From Leptospira_A sp046736045 (lineage in GTDB: Bacteria > Spirochaetota > Leptospiria > Leptospirales > Leptospiraceae): DNA of 64,000 nt. Below are positions 52,408 to 60,504 of this stretch, in pieces (position 1 is the first letter of the stretch; each line of letters opens with the position of its first letter). The stretch covers positions 930,001-994,000 of the forward strand of contig NZ_CP177134.1 of assembly GCF_046736045.1 (NCBI RefSeq). The letters are read 5' to 3'. The notes beneath the pieces were generated by a model. The model was not told where the DNA came from. It searched no databases and worked only from the letters and a program-made list of their open reading frames with translations. The translations under genes were made by a program, and so were the position numbers.

Positions 52408-53418
52408 TTACTCGAAATCAATGCGCGGATCGATCGCCACATAACAAAAGTCAGATATGATTTTTCCGACTAAACCCAAAAAACTCTGAGCCAAAAGTAA
52501 CCCCATCATTAAATCCGTATCTCTTTCCTTGACCGCTTCAAAACTCAGTAATCCCATCCCGTCTATATTAAAAACCAATTCAATGAATAAAGACCCTGAA
52601 AAAATCAAAGTCAAATTGCTCCCGAATCCTGTGGCGATAGGAATCAAAGAATTTCGAAAAGCATGTTTGAAAACCGCGTCTTTAAAGCTAAGTCCTTTGG
52701 ACACGGCAGTTCGCACATATTCTTTTGCAATTTGATCCAACAAACTGTTTTTCATAAGCAAAGTCAATACTGCAAATGATCCGATCACATAACAAAGTAC
52801 AGGCAAAAACATATGACTGAGACGATCGTTTATTTTTTGCCAAGTTCCCATATCTTCGTAATAATCGGAAACTTCGTGACCTAAAGGAAAAAAAGAAAAC
52901 ACTTCTCCCGAAGCAAATACATATAACAATAACATGGCGAAGGCGAATACGGGAATCGAATATGTGAAAAAGATAATCAAACTTGTATATAAATCGTAAA
53001 GAGTTCCTTCCTTTAATGCTTTTTTGATTCCAAGAGGAATACAAATCAAATAGGTTAGAAAAAATCCCGACAATCCGAATGTCAAAGAGACCGGCAACTT
53101 CTCTACGATCAAATCAGTTACCTTACGGGAATGAAGTCTGGACTCTCCCAAATCGAAAGTAACGATCTGACCCAACCAATACAAGTATGCAACAGGAATC
53201 GGCTTGTCCAAGTGAAGGCGTTTTTTGATCAACTCCACTTCTTCTTGTGAAATCTGTTTGGAAGAGGCACCTGCAAGATTGGCAGCACCTTTGATCTTTG
53301 CAATCTCACTGTCAAGCGGACCACCCGGAGCCAAATGGGAAATCAGGAATACCAAAAAGGTAATCCCGAGTAATGTAGGAAAAATCAAAAGGAATCTCTT
53401 TAAAAAATATCTCCACAT
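52408..53418 (-). CDS. yejB: YejB-like ABC transporter permease
   Basis: This is a 336-residue inner-membrane permease with about six helices. Characteristic pieces are LAPGGPLDSEIAK, the RLHLDKPIPVAYLYWLGQ block, AKEYVRTAVSKGLSFKDAVFKHAFRN (EAA loop) and the ending CYVAIDPRIDFE, all like E. coli YejB. It starts the transport genes of the operon, four bases after the AttH-like gene. No YejA-type substrate-binding protein gene is in the window. Confidence 0.87.
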   Translation of the reverse strand: MWRYFLKRFLLIFPTLLGITFLVFLISHLAPGGPLDSEIAKIKGAANLAGASSKQISQEEVELIKKRLHLDKPIPVAYLYWLGQIVTFDLGESRLHSRKVTDLIVEKLPVSLTFGLSGFFLTYLICIPLGIKKALKEGTLYDLYTSLIIFFTYSIPVFAFAMLLLYVFASGEVFSFFPLGHEVSDYYEDMGTWQKINDRLSHMFLPVLCYVIGSFAVLTLLMKNSLLDQIAKEYVRTAVSKGLSFKDAVFKHAFRNSLIPIATGFGSNLTLIFSGSLFIELVFNIDGMGLLSFEAVKERDTDLMMGLLLAQSFLGLVGKIISDFCYVAIDPRIDFE

Positions 53419-53422
53419 AAGT

Positions 53423-54505
53423 TTATGGCTCCCACCATTTCTTCCGCTTTGAGTATCCCTTCAATTCTAAATAACCCGTAGCTTTTATTTTTTTTCCATC
53501 CTTCAATCCATCGGCAACGACCATACCTTCCCAATAAACGGTTCCCGTACTTTTTTCTGCATTAAACTCCTGTTTGTTGAAAATGGGAGAAACCTCCCAT
53601 TTGACATCAGGCGTTTGAATACTCCAACGAAGGGGATATTCTATTTCCGTATCCGGACTTTTCCAATTTCCCTCCGAAATCGGATTCATACGAATTTCGT
53701 TTTCCTCGGAATAAGAAAATACCTTTCCGTTCTTATCTCTATAAGTGGCGAATGTTTCGAGTTTTGCGGTCGCATCTTCCCTGAAGCGAAAAACAACCAA
53801 GTCACTTCCATCTTCAGCGGATAAACAAATCCAATCCCATCCAGTTTTTTGCGTTCCAAGCGAATAAAACATATCGGGATCTTTTTTCAAATCACCCAAC
53901 TCACCACTCCACTCATGATCCATCCAGGAAAAACCCGATCGTATTTTATGTTTTTTGCCTTCGATTGCGAACTCGCCTGTCGTATTGAGCCTCGGATAAC
54001 TGTAGTAATACGAAAATATCTCCGGCCTTTTTTTTGATTTAACCGAAAGCCCTTGCTTCCCATGCAACAAAATCCGGCCGGATCCTTCCAAATCAAAATC
54101 CAAACTTAGCATTTGATCCTTCGGGTTTGCAGTGATATGAAATTTATCTTTTCCGATGATTTGCAAATGATAGTCACCGCTCCGAACTCCTTTTTTGTCA
54201 AAGCCTGCGAGCCCGCCCATATTCCGATGCAACACATCATGACTGAGATGAGTTTGTTTTTTCGGATCGGAAATGGCAAAATGAACCGGAAAAATTTCAA
54301 TTTTAGAATCCGATTCCTTGTCTTTCAAAGTTACTTTAAAAAAAGAAAGTTCATAACCGAAGCTTTGATTTTCAGTTGTTGTCAAATGACCGACGAAATA
54401 ACACCATTCGATTCCATAGTTTCCATGAAAGCCATGATCCTCAGGAAATTTGAATGCAGTGAAATTAAAAAATAAACAGATTAAAATTAAAAATTTATTC
54501 TTCAT
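53423..54505 (-). CDS. AttH/CrtC-like lipocalin protein
   Basis: This 360-residue exported protein has a short signal-like start (KFLILICLFFNFTAF) and the AttH/carotenoid hydratase-like double lipocalin layout. Family marks are IEWCYFVGHL, the RSGFSWMDHEWSG block with conserved Asp-His-Glu-Trp, TGWDWICL, a YWEG motif and the ending ATGYLELKGY. Such proteins bind or modify lipids or carotenoids and are often next to ABC transporters. It overlaps the SpoIIE-type gene by 11 bases and precedes yejB by 4. The ligand is unknown. Confidence 0.82.
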   Translation of the reverse strand: MKNKFLILICLFFNFTAFKFPEDHGFHGNYGIEWCYFVGHLTTTENQSFGYELSFFKVTLKDKESDSKIEIFPVHFAISDPKKQTHLSHDVLHRNMGGLAGFDKKGVRSGDYHLQIIGKDKFHITANPKDQMLSLDFDLEGSGRILLHGKQGLSVKSKKRPEIFSYYYSYPRLNTTGEFAIEGKKHKIRSGFSWMDHEWSGELGDLKKDPDMFYSLGTQKTGWDWICLSAEDGSDLVVFRFREDATAKLETFATYRDKNGKVFSYSEENEIRMNPISEGNWKSPDTEIEYPLRWSIQTPDVKWEVSPIFNKQEFNAEKSTGTVYWEGMVVADGLKDGKKIKATGYLELKGYSKRKKWWEP

Positions 54506-56558
54506 CTAACATTGATTCCCATTTCTTTTCCAAAGGGATAATGTTTTGGTTATTTTCATCAATTCGTTTCATTCGATCCAACATATCTTTCATTCTGGCT
54601 TTTGCACCTAACTTCAAATATACCATGGCCAAATTAAAAAGAACGGGAAGATTGTCGTCTTTCAAAGAATGCGCTTTTTTCCATTCCAATTCCGCTTTTT
54701 CAAAAGACTCCGATTTGTAATAACAATACCCCAGCACAGCATGAGAAATATAATTATTTGTTTTAAACCGATTATAGGATTCAAGCAACAAAGAGGCTTC
54801 TTTGAATTTCCCCGAATGGGCAAGGGCTCTTCCGTAGACAAGTTGGGTATTCAATTCTCTGGGCAAAATTTCATAGGCTTTCTGAAAATAATCACATGCT
54901 TTTTCAAATTGTTTTGCCTTATAACTTTCATCACCTAACTTTTTGTATTCGTTGAATTCGGGAAGTTTTGTGGACAATTGCCATCCGAGCAAAGTAATAT
55001 CATCCATAGGATCGGTTCCCATGGTGAATTCCTTATGAACCTGCATGATATGTTCGATGGTTTCCTGAATTGTCATTTCCGCGCAAGATACGATTGCACT
55101 TAACAATCTCTCTTCTCCGAAAGGAACTCCCTTATCACTTTCCGCTTCCGTGATTCCATCGGTATAAAGAAACAACTTATCACCCGGCTCCAGTTGGACG
55201 GAATGATCACGATAAGTATCTCCTCCTTCCGGAAACATCCCGATGAACGTACCTTCCCCATCCAAAATCTCCGCCTGATTTGTACGGGCACGATGCAAGA
55301 TCGGACGTGGGTGACCCGCTGTAGAATATACTATTTTATAATCATCCTGTATCAAAGCATATACGCAAGTCGTATAACCTTGTTGTTTTACCAAATCCAA
55401 CAAATCCCTGTTAATGAACTTAAATGTTTCAGAAGGTTTGACCATTTTATAGTTGGTAAACAACATCTTGGACAATGCAGTGATAAATGCCGCCGGCACA
55501 CCATGCCCGGATACGTCACAAACAACAACACCTAACTTATCTGCTGCGAATGGGAAGTAATCGTAATAGTCTCCGCTCACTTCCTGCATCGGATAATATG
55601 CGGTCCAAAATTGGATTCCTTTCCAGTCAGGAATGAACTGAGGGATCAATCCTTTTTGAATGTTTTTAGCAAGACGAAGGTCTTTAGCGATGGATAATTG
55701 TTTTTTTTCCAACTCTGTTTTGAATGATTTCAAAACCTCCACCGCCGCTTCCAGATCCCTGTTTTCAATGGCAAGCTCTCTCGACTTATCCACCACATCA
55801 TTTATATCAACGATAGAAATTTTTTCATTCAAAGTATCGCCACGGGATACGATCATTACCTTATGCCGGTTATTGCTATTTTGATCTTCGTTTGCCATCG
55901 CACGCGAAAGGCTCAGTGGTTCGTCTGTCCAAGTTAAACGATATTCGTTGACATCGGCACCGAAAACAATATCCTCTCCCAAATCTTTATGCGATACGTG
56001 GATACCGAACAATCTTGTTTTGGTCATATTGATTTTATAATCTTTCAATTCATAAAGAACGGCGAGTCCGTTCAACATGCCTTGAAAGAAAATGGCATCG
56101 TACCATTTCTCTTTATAACGGGATAAATATTCAAATTGGAATAATGCGGTTTTATTACCTGTAAAAAATACATGTAAAAACACAGTTCTCGTTAGGCGAT
56201 TGATTAAAATAGGAATCCGATGAATCAATTCATCGATAAAAATCTTGGTATCGTCCAGAGGCAGCAGATCATATGCATTTGTGATCAGAGTTTCCGTTCC
56301 CAAATGGTACAAAAGCCCCGAAATATCAACGGACTTGGCAATCGTTGAAATCAGTCTGTCTTCCAGATCCTGAGAAATCCAAAAGTTGGAATCTTTCAGA
56401 ATTTTTCTATAAGTTGCCTCTTCCACGATTTCCGGGAAGGGATTCGAGCCGGACAAATTTTGGTGTTCCTGGAGATAAGCTTTGATAAGCCCGGAAACCC
56501 TTCTGGAAGAAATTTCTCTAGCGGATAATAATTTTGATCCTTCCTCTGGCATAGACAT
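54495..56558 (-). CDS. SpoIIE-type PP2C phosphatase with TPR region
   Basis: This is a 687-residue regulatory protein. Residues 1-270 are an unrecognised sensory part. A coiled-coil segment near 260-305 (LEAAVEVLKSFKTELEKKQL) leads to the SpoIIE phosphatase: SGDYYDYFPF, VVVCDVSGHGVPAAF, YSTAGHPRPIL and LFLYTDGITEAES hold the metal ligands. The C-terminal 140 residues form TPR repeats (LGDESYKAKQFEKACDYFQK). Such proteins release anti-sigma or stress pathways. It heads the transporter operon and overlaps the AttH-like gene by 11 bases. Confidence 0.88.
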   Translation of the reverse strand: MSMPEEGSKLLSAREISSRRVSGLIKAYLQEHQNLSGSNPFPEIVEEATYRKILKDSNFWISQDLEDRLISTIAKSVDISGLLYHLGTETLITNAYDLLPLDDTKIFIDELIHRIPILINRLTRTVFLHVFFTGNKTALFQFEYLSRYKEKWYDAIFFQGMLNGLAVLYELKDYKINMTKTRLFGIHVSHKDLGEDIVFGADVNEYRLTWTDEPLSLSRAMANEDQNSNNRHKVMIVSRGDTLNEKISIVDINDVVDKSRELAIENRDLEAAVEVLKSFKTELEKKQLSIAKDLRLAKNIQKGLIPQFIPDWKGIQFWTAYYPMQEVSGDYYDYFPFAADKLGVVVCDVSGHGVPAAFITALSKMLFTNYKMVKPSETFKFINRDLLDLVKQQGYTTCVYALIQDDYKIVYSTAGHPRPILHRARTNQAEILDGEGTFIGMFPEGGDTYRDHSVQLEPGDKLFLYTDGITEAESDKGVPFGEERLLSAIVSCAEMTIQETIEHIMQVHKEFTMGTDPMDDITLLGWQLSTKLPEFNEYKKLGDESYKAKQFEKACDYFQKAYEILPRELNTQLVYGRALAHSGKFKEASLLLESYNRFKTNNYISHAVLGYCYYKSESFEKAELEWKKAHSLKDDNLPVLFNLAMVYLKLGAKARMKDMLDRMKRIDENNQNIIPLEKKWESMLDEE

Positions 56559-56609
56559 TGTATCGGTAAAAACTAAATTTCAATCGCTCCTTATGCAATA
56601 GATTTTTAT

Positions 56610-57077
56610 ATGGAACAAATGATTTGGTTTCTTCGAGTACTTTTTGTTTTTTTGACTGTTCTGGGTATCTCCGCCATTACAAAATCCAATTCAGAAATTG
56701 TACGGAGCACAACGACCTCGGCAAAATATGAGCCCGCCGTAAAACTATTGTTACAGAACTATATCCCCCGTTTGCTTCGCCTCCCCCTGGCAAAAGAAGA
56801 CATAGCGATCAAATATTTAGGGGAAGATTTGCATTTGGTCGTAGAAGAAGCAGTCCCCAACGAAAAAATTTCCTGGAGATTGGAAGGATTTCAAAATTAC
56901 CTTTCTCTGCGGGAAGAATACAAATTCCAAACGATCGAGAACAATGTTCAAATAGAAGCCAAGGCCGAACTTTTACCAAAGCCGGGACTAGTTTCGCATT
57001 TCATACTATTCTTTTTTGGAGATTCCCTTCTTACGGGTCTTGTAGAAAAGAGTTTAGGTTCTCTCCCGAAACCCTAA
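56610..57077 (+). CDS. hypothetical membrane-anchored protein
   Basis: A 155-residue protein with an N-terminal membrane helix (residues 5-22), then a soluble part I do not recognise, with a beta-rich middle (EDLHLVVEEAVPNEKISWRL) and a weakly hydrophobic C-terminal segment (LVSHFILFFFGDSLL). It could be an SRPBCC-like fold or a membrane-edge protein. It is convergent with ispF (9 bases between stops) and divergent from the SpoIIE-type gene, so it stands alone. Confidence 0.55.
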   Translation: MEQMIWFLRVLFVFLTVLGISAITKSNSEIVRSTTTSAKYEPAVKLLLQNYIPRLLRLPLAKEDIAIKYLGEDLHLVVEEAVPNEKISWRLEGFQNYLSLREEYKFQTIENNVQIEAKAELLPKPGLVSHFILFFFGDSLLTGLVEKSLGSLPKP

Positions 57078-57086
57078 GTCAAAAAT

Positions 57087-57578
57087 TTATTTCTTAGAGC
57101 TTTTTTCCAATAAGGCAGTTGCCATTACCATCACACCTTCCGATCGCCCCAAGGCACCCATTCCTTCCGAAGTGGTTGCCTTAATCGAAACACAATCCAA
57201 AGGCAAGGATAAGATGTTCGCCAAAGATTCAATCAATTGCGACCGGATGGGATTTATTTTGGGAAGATCCCCTACATAAGTACAGTCGACATTCACCAAT
57301 TTCCAGCCGCGCTCCGTAATGAGAGAGATGCATTTTTTGGTAATAACGGAAGAATCTATATTTTTAATCGAAGGATCGGTATCCGGAAAATGTTGACCGA
57401 TGTCTCCCAGAGACAAAGCCCCGAGAATCGCATCCGAAACCGCATGCAAAATCACATCGGCATCACTATGGCCTAAAAACGCATATTCGGATTTCACTTC
57501 CACGCCGGCTAACATAAGCGGACGAAAAGGTTCATGGATCAATTTATGGAAATCAATTCCGTTTCCGATTCTAAACAT
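57087..57578 (-). CDS. ispF: 2-C-methyl-D-erythritol 2,4-cyclodiphosphate synthase
   Basis: This 163-residue enzyme of the non-mevalonate isoprenoid pathway closes CDP-methylerythritol phosphate to the cyclodiphosphate. The metal-binding Asp-x-His lies in NGIDFHKL, followed by GHSDADVILHAVSDAILGAL, the block GDIGQHFPDTDP and the late ATTSEGMGALGRSEG. Length is typical. It follows nadA by 5 bases on the same strand and is likely co-transcribed with it. Confidence 0.95.
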   Translation of the reverse strand: MFRIGNGIDFHKLIHEPFRPLMLAGVEVKSEYAFLGHSDADVILHAVSDAILGALSLGDIGQHFPDTDPSIKNIDSSVITKKCISLITERGWKLVNVDCTYVGDLPKINPIRSQLIESLANILSLPLDCVSIKATTSEGMGALGRSEGVMVMATALLEKSSKK

Positions 57579-57583
57579 AAACC

Positions 57584-58570
57584 CTACTTTTTATAACTTA
57601 ACTCAAGCATTCGGTTAACCGATTTTTGCGCCAGACGAATCACTTCCTCATCCAAAAAGATTTCGAACTGCTCATATAACAACGCATCCCTTACCTTTTC
57701 CAAAGTGATTTTTTTCATATGAGGACAGGTTTGACAAGTGGATACGAATTCCTTTTCGGGAAATTCGGATTTTATATTGTCTCCCATGGAACATTCGGTC
57801 ACCAGCATGATTTTGTTTGTATTTGCATTTTTAACAAAATCAATCATCTGAGAAGTGGAACCGGAAAAGTCGGAAACCTTTACAACATCTTCATGGCATT
57901 CCGGATGGGAAATTACCGTCAGCTCTCCACCAAATAATCGTTTAGCTGTTAAAATATCTTCCGGAGTGTAGATTTCATGTACCATGCAACGTCCGGGATG
58001 GGAAATGATTTTTTTGGTCGTATTGTTACGAACGTTGCCTGCCAGATATTCATCCGGCAAAAAGATAACGGTATCCGTTTCCATCGCATTTACTATTTGT
58101 ACCGCATTTGCCGAAGTACAACATACATCCGTTTCGGCTTTTACTTCCGCCGAACAATTCACATACGTTACGACAGGAACTCCGGGATATTGTGCTTTCA
58201 GTTTTTTTACGTCGTCTCTTGTTATGGATTCGGCAAGAGAACATCCTGCTTTCGGATCTGCGATCAATACTTTCTTGTTTGGTGAAAGTATCTTTGCAGT
58301 TTCCGCCATAAAATGAACACCGTTGAATAGAATGATATCTGCGTTCGTTTCTTTCGCCATCTTTGAAAGATAGAGGGAATCTCCGATGATGTCGGACACA
58401 CCCCAAAATACGTCGGGAGTCATGTAATTATGCCCGAGTAACACCGCATTTTTTTCTTTTTTCAAACGATTGATCTCCGCGACCAACGGAAGGATTCTTC
58501 CTTCAATTTCATGATCCATAAAAATGGGCTTTAGTTTTGCAACTAACTCATTATTGGTGACTAATGACAT
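57584..58570 (-). CDS. nadA: quinolinate synthase
   Basis: This 328-residue enzyme makes quinolinate from iminoaspartate and dihydroxyacetone phosphate for NAD synthesis. It needs a 4Fe-4S cluster, and the three conserved cysteines appear in YVNCSAEVKAETD, VTECSMGDN and TCQTCPHM. The opening AVLLGHNYMTPDVF and the VADPKAGCSLAESIT-like block (here LIADPKAGCSLAES) are typical. It precedes ispF by 5 bases. Confidence 0.95.
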   Translation of the reverse strand: MSLVTNNELVAKLKPIFMDHEIEGRILPLVAEINRLKKEKNAVLLGHNYMTPDVFWGVSDIIGDSLYLSKMAKETNADIILFNGVHFMAETAKILSPNKKVLIADPKAGCSLAESITRDDVKKLKAQYPGVPVVTYVNCSAEVKAETDVCCTSANAVQIVNAMETDTVIFLPDEYLAGNVRNNTTKKIISHPGRCMVHEIYTPEDILTAKRLFGGELTVISHPECHEDVVKVSDFSGSTSQMIDFVKNANTNKIMLVTECSMGDNIKSEFPEKEFVSTCQTCPHMKKITLEKVRDALLYEQFEIFLDEEVIRLAQKSVNRMLELSYKK

Positions 58571-58602
58571 AAAGTCCCCCTCTTAATTATTTGACTAAAA
58601 AA

Positions 58603-59130
58603 TTAGATAAACGGATCAGCACTCAGTTTGGTGCCTGTTTCTTTCAGCCCTGAACTTGACGGAGGAGTGCCGTTGTCGATGGAAGCGCAGTTATTGAACT
58701 GCAATTTCCAAGCAGCATTTGCATTTTGAGTATTACCTGAGGAAGTGGATCTTTGCGCTTTTCTGTAATCTGTGTTAGTATTATAAGATGATTTCTGGCA
58801 ACCAATGGCTTGGGAATAAACGATGTTCGTATCCGCAAAGCAGTTGAAATACAATTCGGCTACGGAATCCGAACTTTTATCAGTAGGCGTAATCTTTGAC
58901 TTTAAAGCTGTGATTAAAGAAGGACACCCTGTAATGGCATTGTCAGGTGTTCCGACACAAGTTGATTCGCTGAGTAAAAATTTCTGGCAGGCGGAATTTA
59001 CCCCGGAACTTTGAGACAAAAGAATGCCCAAAAGCTGAGGATCAATTTCATCCTTCTTCTTTGGCTTGCAAAGATTGGTACTTACCAAAACAATCAAAAT
59101 GATGAATAAGCGAAAACTAATCTTTTTCAT
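58603..59130 (-). CDS. small cysteine-rich lipoprotein
   Basis: A 175-residue protein with a signal peptide ending in STNLC, a spirochaete-style lipobox, and six more cysteines (CQKFLLSESTC, GCPS, CFADT, GCQK, NNC) that suggest disulfides in the periplasm or on the surface. It has no known family to my eye. AAGGAG lies just before its ATG. Its start overlaps head-to-head with the start of the rightward gene at 59099 by 32 bases. Confidence 0.7.
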   Translation of the reverse strand: MKKISFRLFIILIVLVSTNLCKPKKKDEIDPQLLGILLSQSSGVNSACQKFLLSESTCVGTPDNAITGCPSLITALKSKITPTDKSSDSVAELYFNCFADTNIVYSQAIGCQKSSYNTNTDYRKAQRSTSSGNTQNANAAWKLQFNNCASIDNGTPPSSSGLKETGTKLSADPFI

Positions 59131-59851
59131 TCTCCTTATACTTCTCGTTTTTATTTCCTTTACTGTCTATTTCCTTTTTTTTAAAAATAGAGGCCCGCTT
59201 CCTGGAAAAAAGCCATTTGACAGTGGCTCCGAAGTCATCTGGAACCAGCTTTCTTCCCGGCCGGATCTGCTTTTAACAGAAGACTACCCTTCCGATTTAA
59301 AAAACTTCCTGGATGAACTATTTGGCAAAGAAACTTATGAATGGGGAGCGGATCGTTCCAGAACCTACGATTATTTGGTTCTTCATTTCCCCGGAGAAAG
59401 ATCTTCCGTTCTGTATGCTATCTATGTGGCTTATGCAAATTATAGGGACGAAATCGGAAAGTGGGAAAAAGACCCAAACCTCAATTCCTGGGAAAAACAG
59501 GAAAAAATCCTAAAAATCAGAAACCAGTTTTTTCCGGAAGGGATCAAAGAGATTCTTTTTCCCTATCATCCCAGTCAGGTGACACAAAGTTTCCTGTACT
59601 ACACTGAGAACTACGTTCAGAAAAATCCTTACAAATTTTCCAAAGAAAGAAAATCCCATCTTCTGAAAAAAAGACAAAACCTCTATGGAGAACAATTGCA
59701 CGAAATTGCCAAATGGGAAAATCCGAATTTAAAGTTAACAATTACCAAAATGATTTATGCCAGAGAATTGGAAGTTATGAACCCATTGGAAAAAGAAGTA
59801 TTTTTACAACGGGTTCTAAGCGATGAATCACATGCTGATTTTTGGAATTGA
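59099..59851 (+). CDS. hypothetical membrane-anchored protein
   Basis: A 250-residue protein with one N-terminal membrane helix (residues 7-29) and a helical, charged periplasmic part (YLVLHFPGERSSVLYAIYV, then KERKSHLLKKRQNLYGEQLH). I do not recognise it; the late helix layout recalls lipase chaperones only vaguely. Starts at 59099 or 59102 are equal, with no ribosome site. The first 32 bases overlap the start of the divergent lipoprotein gene, so the two promoters lie inside each other's coding regions. Confidence 0.6.
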   Translation: MMNKRKLIFFILLILLVFISFTVYFLFFKNRGPLPGKKPFDSGSEVIWNQLSSRPDLLLTEDYPSDLKNFLDELFGKETYEWGADRSRTYDYLVLHFPGERSSVLYAIYVAYANYRDEIGKWEKDPNLNSWEKQEKILKIRNQFFPEGIKEILFPYHPSQVTQSFLYYTENYVQKNPYKFSKERKSHLLKKRQNLYGEQLHEIAKWENPNLKLTITKMIYARELEVMNPLEKEVFLQRVLSDESHADFWN

Positions 59852-59908
59852 CAAGACCTGCCGAATCAAGTCTTATTTAGAGAATATTTATTTCCTTAGG
59901 GAGCCTTC

Positions 59909-60487
59909 ATGAACAAAGCTTTGATTTCCTGTTTCAGCATCGTATTATTTTTAGGTTGTTCCGGCGGAGCCAAACGATTGGACAATAATGCCGACTACGT
60001 TGCAGACTCCGGCGGTTTGACCAGCCAGGAATTGGTTCGTGCCGCAGAAAAATTAGCTGATGAAATTGGTGTATTCTTCAAAGAAAATCCACAAGAAGCG
60101 GGAGTTTTTGTCGCTCACTTCCCGACACGTAACGATACATCCGAACAAATCCAAACGGAACTATTTGACAACGCATTCGTTTCCAAACTGATCAAAAACA
60201 AAGTTTATACGGTTCGCACGAAAACCAGAGAACAGTCGTTAAACGAAATTCAATTCAGTCTTTCCGGTCTCACTTCCAACCGATTGTCCATTGGAAAATT
60301 AAAATCACCGAACTACTTTGTCCGCGCAGATATCAATGAAAATCTATTCACTGCAGACGGGGAAAAAATCGTAGAACAGTCGATCAATATCGAACTTGTA
60401 GAAGTAGAAACTACGATTGCAGTTTGGTCTGAAAAAGTATCCTACCGCAAACAAGCAGTTCGCGGGAACAAAGGTGTTGGTTGGTAA
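59909..60487 (+). CDS. LpoB-like penicillin-binding protein activator lipoprotein
   Basis: This is a 192-residue outer-membrane lipoprotein with lipobox LFLGC (Cys17). It has the LpoB/YcfM pattern: SGGLTSQELVRAAEKLADEI, the FPTRNDTSEQIQTELF region, and an alternating-strand C-terminal half ending VWSEKVSYRKQ. In enterobacteria LpoB activates PBP1B. Here the partner would be an unseen penicillin-binding protein. It is followed by a COG3014-like lipoprotein gene and lies 1.5 kb from ftsZ, consistent with cell-wall growth. Confidence 0.75.
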   Translation: MNKALISCFSIVLFLGCSGGAKRLDNNADYVADSGGLTSQELVRAAEKLADEIGVFFKENPQEAGVFVAHFPTRNDTSEQIQTELFDNAFVSKLIKNKVYTVRTKTREQSLNEIQFSLSGLTSNRLSIGKLKSPNYFVRADINENLFTADGEKIVEQSINIELVEVETTIAVWSEKVSYRKQAVRGNKGVGW

Positions 60488-60504
60488 TTTTAAGGAGCCG
60501 TCAA

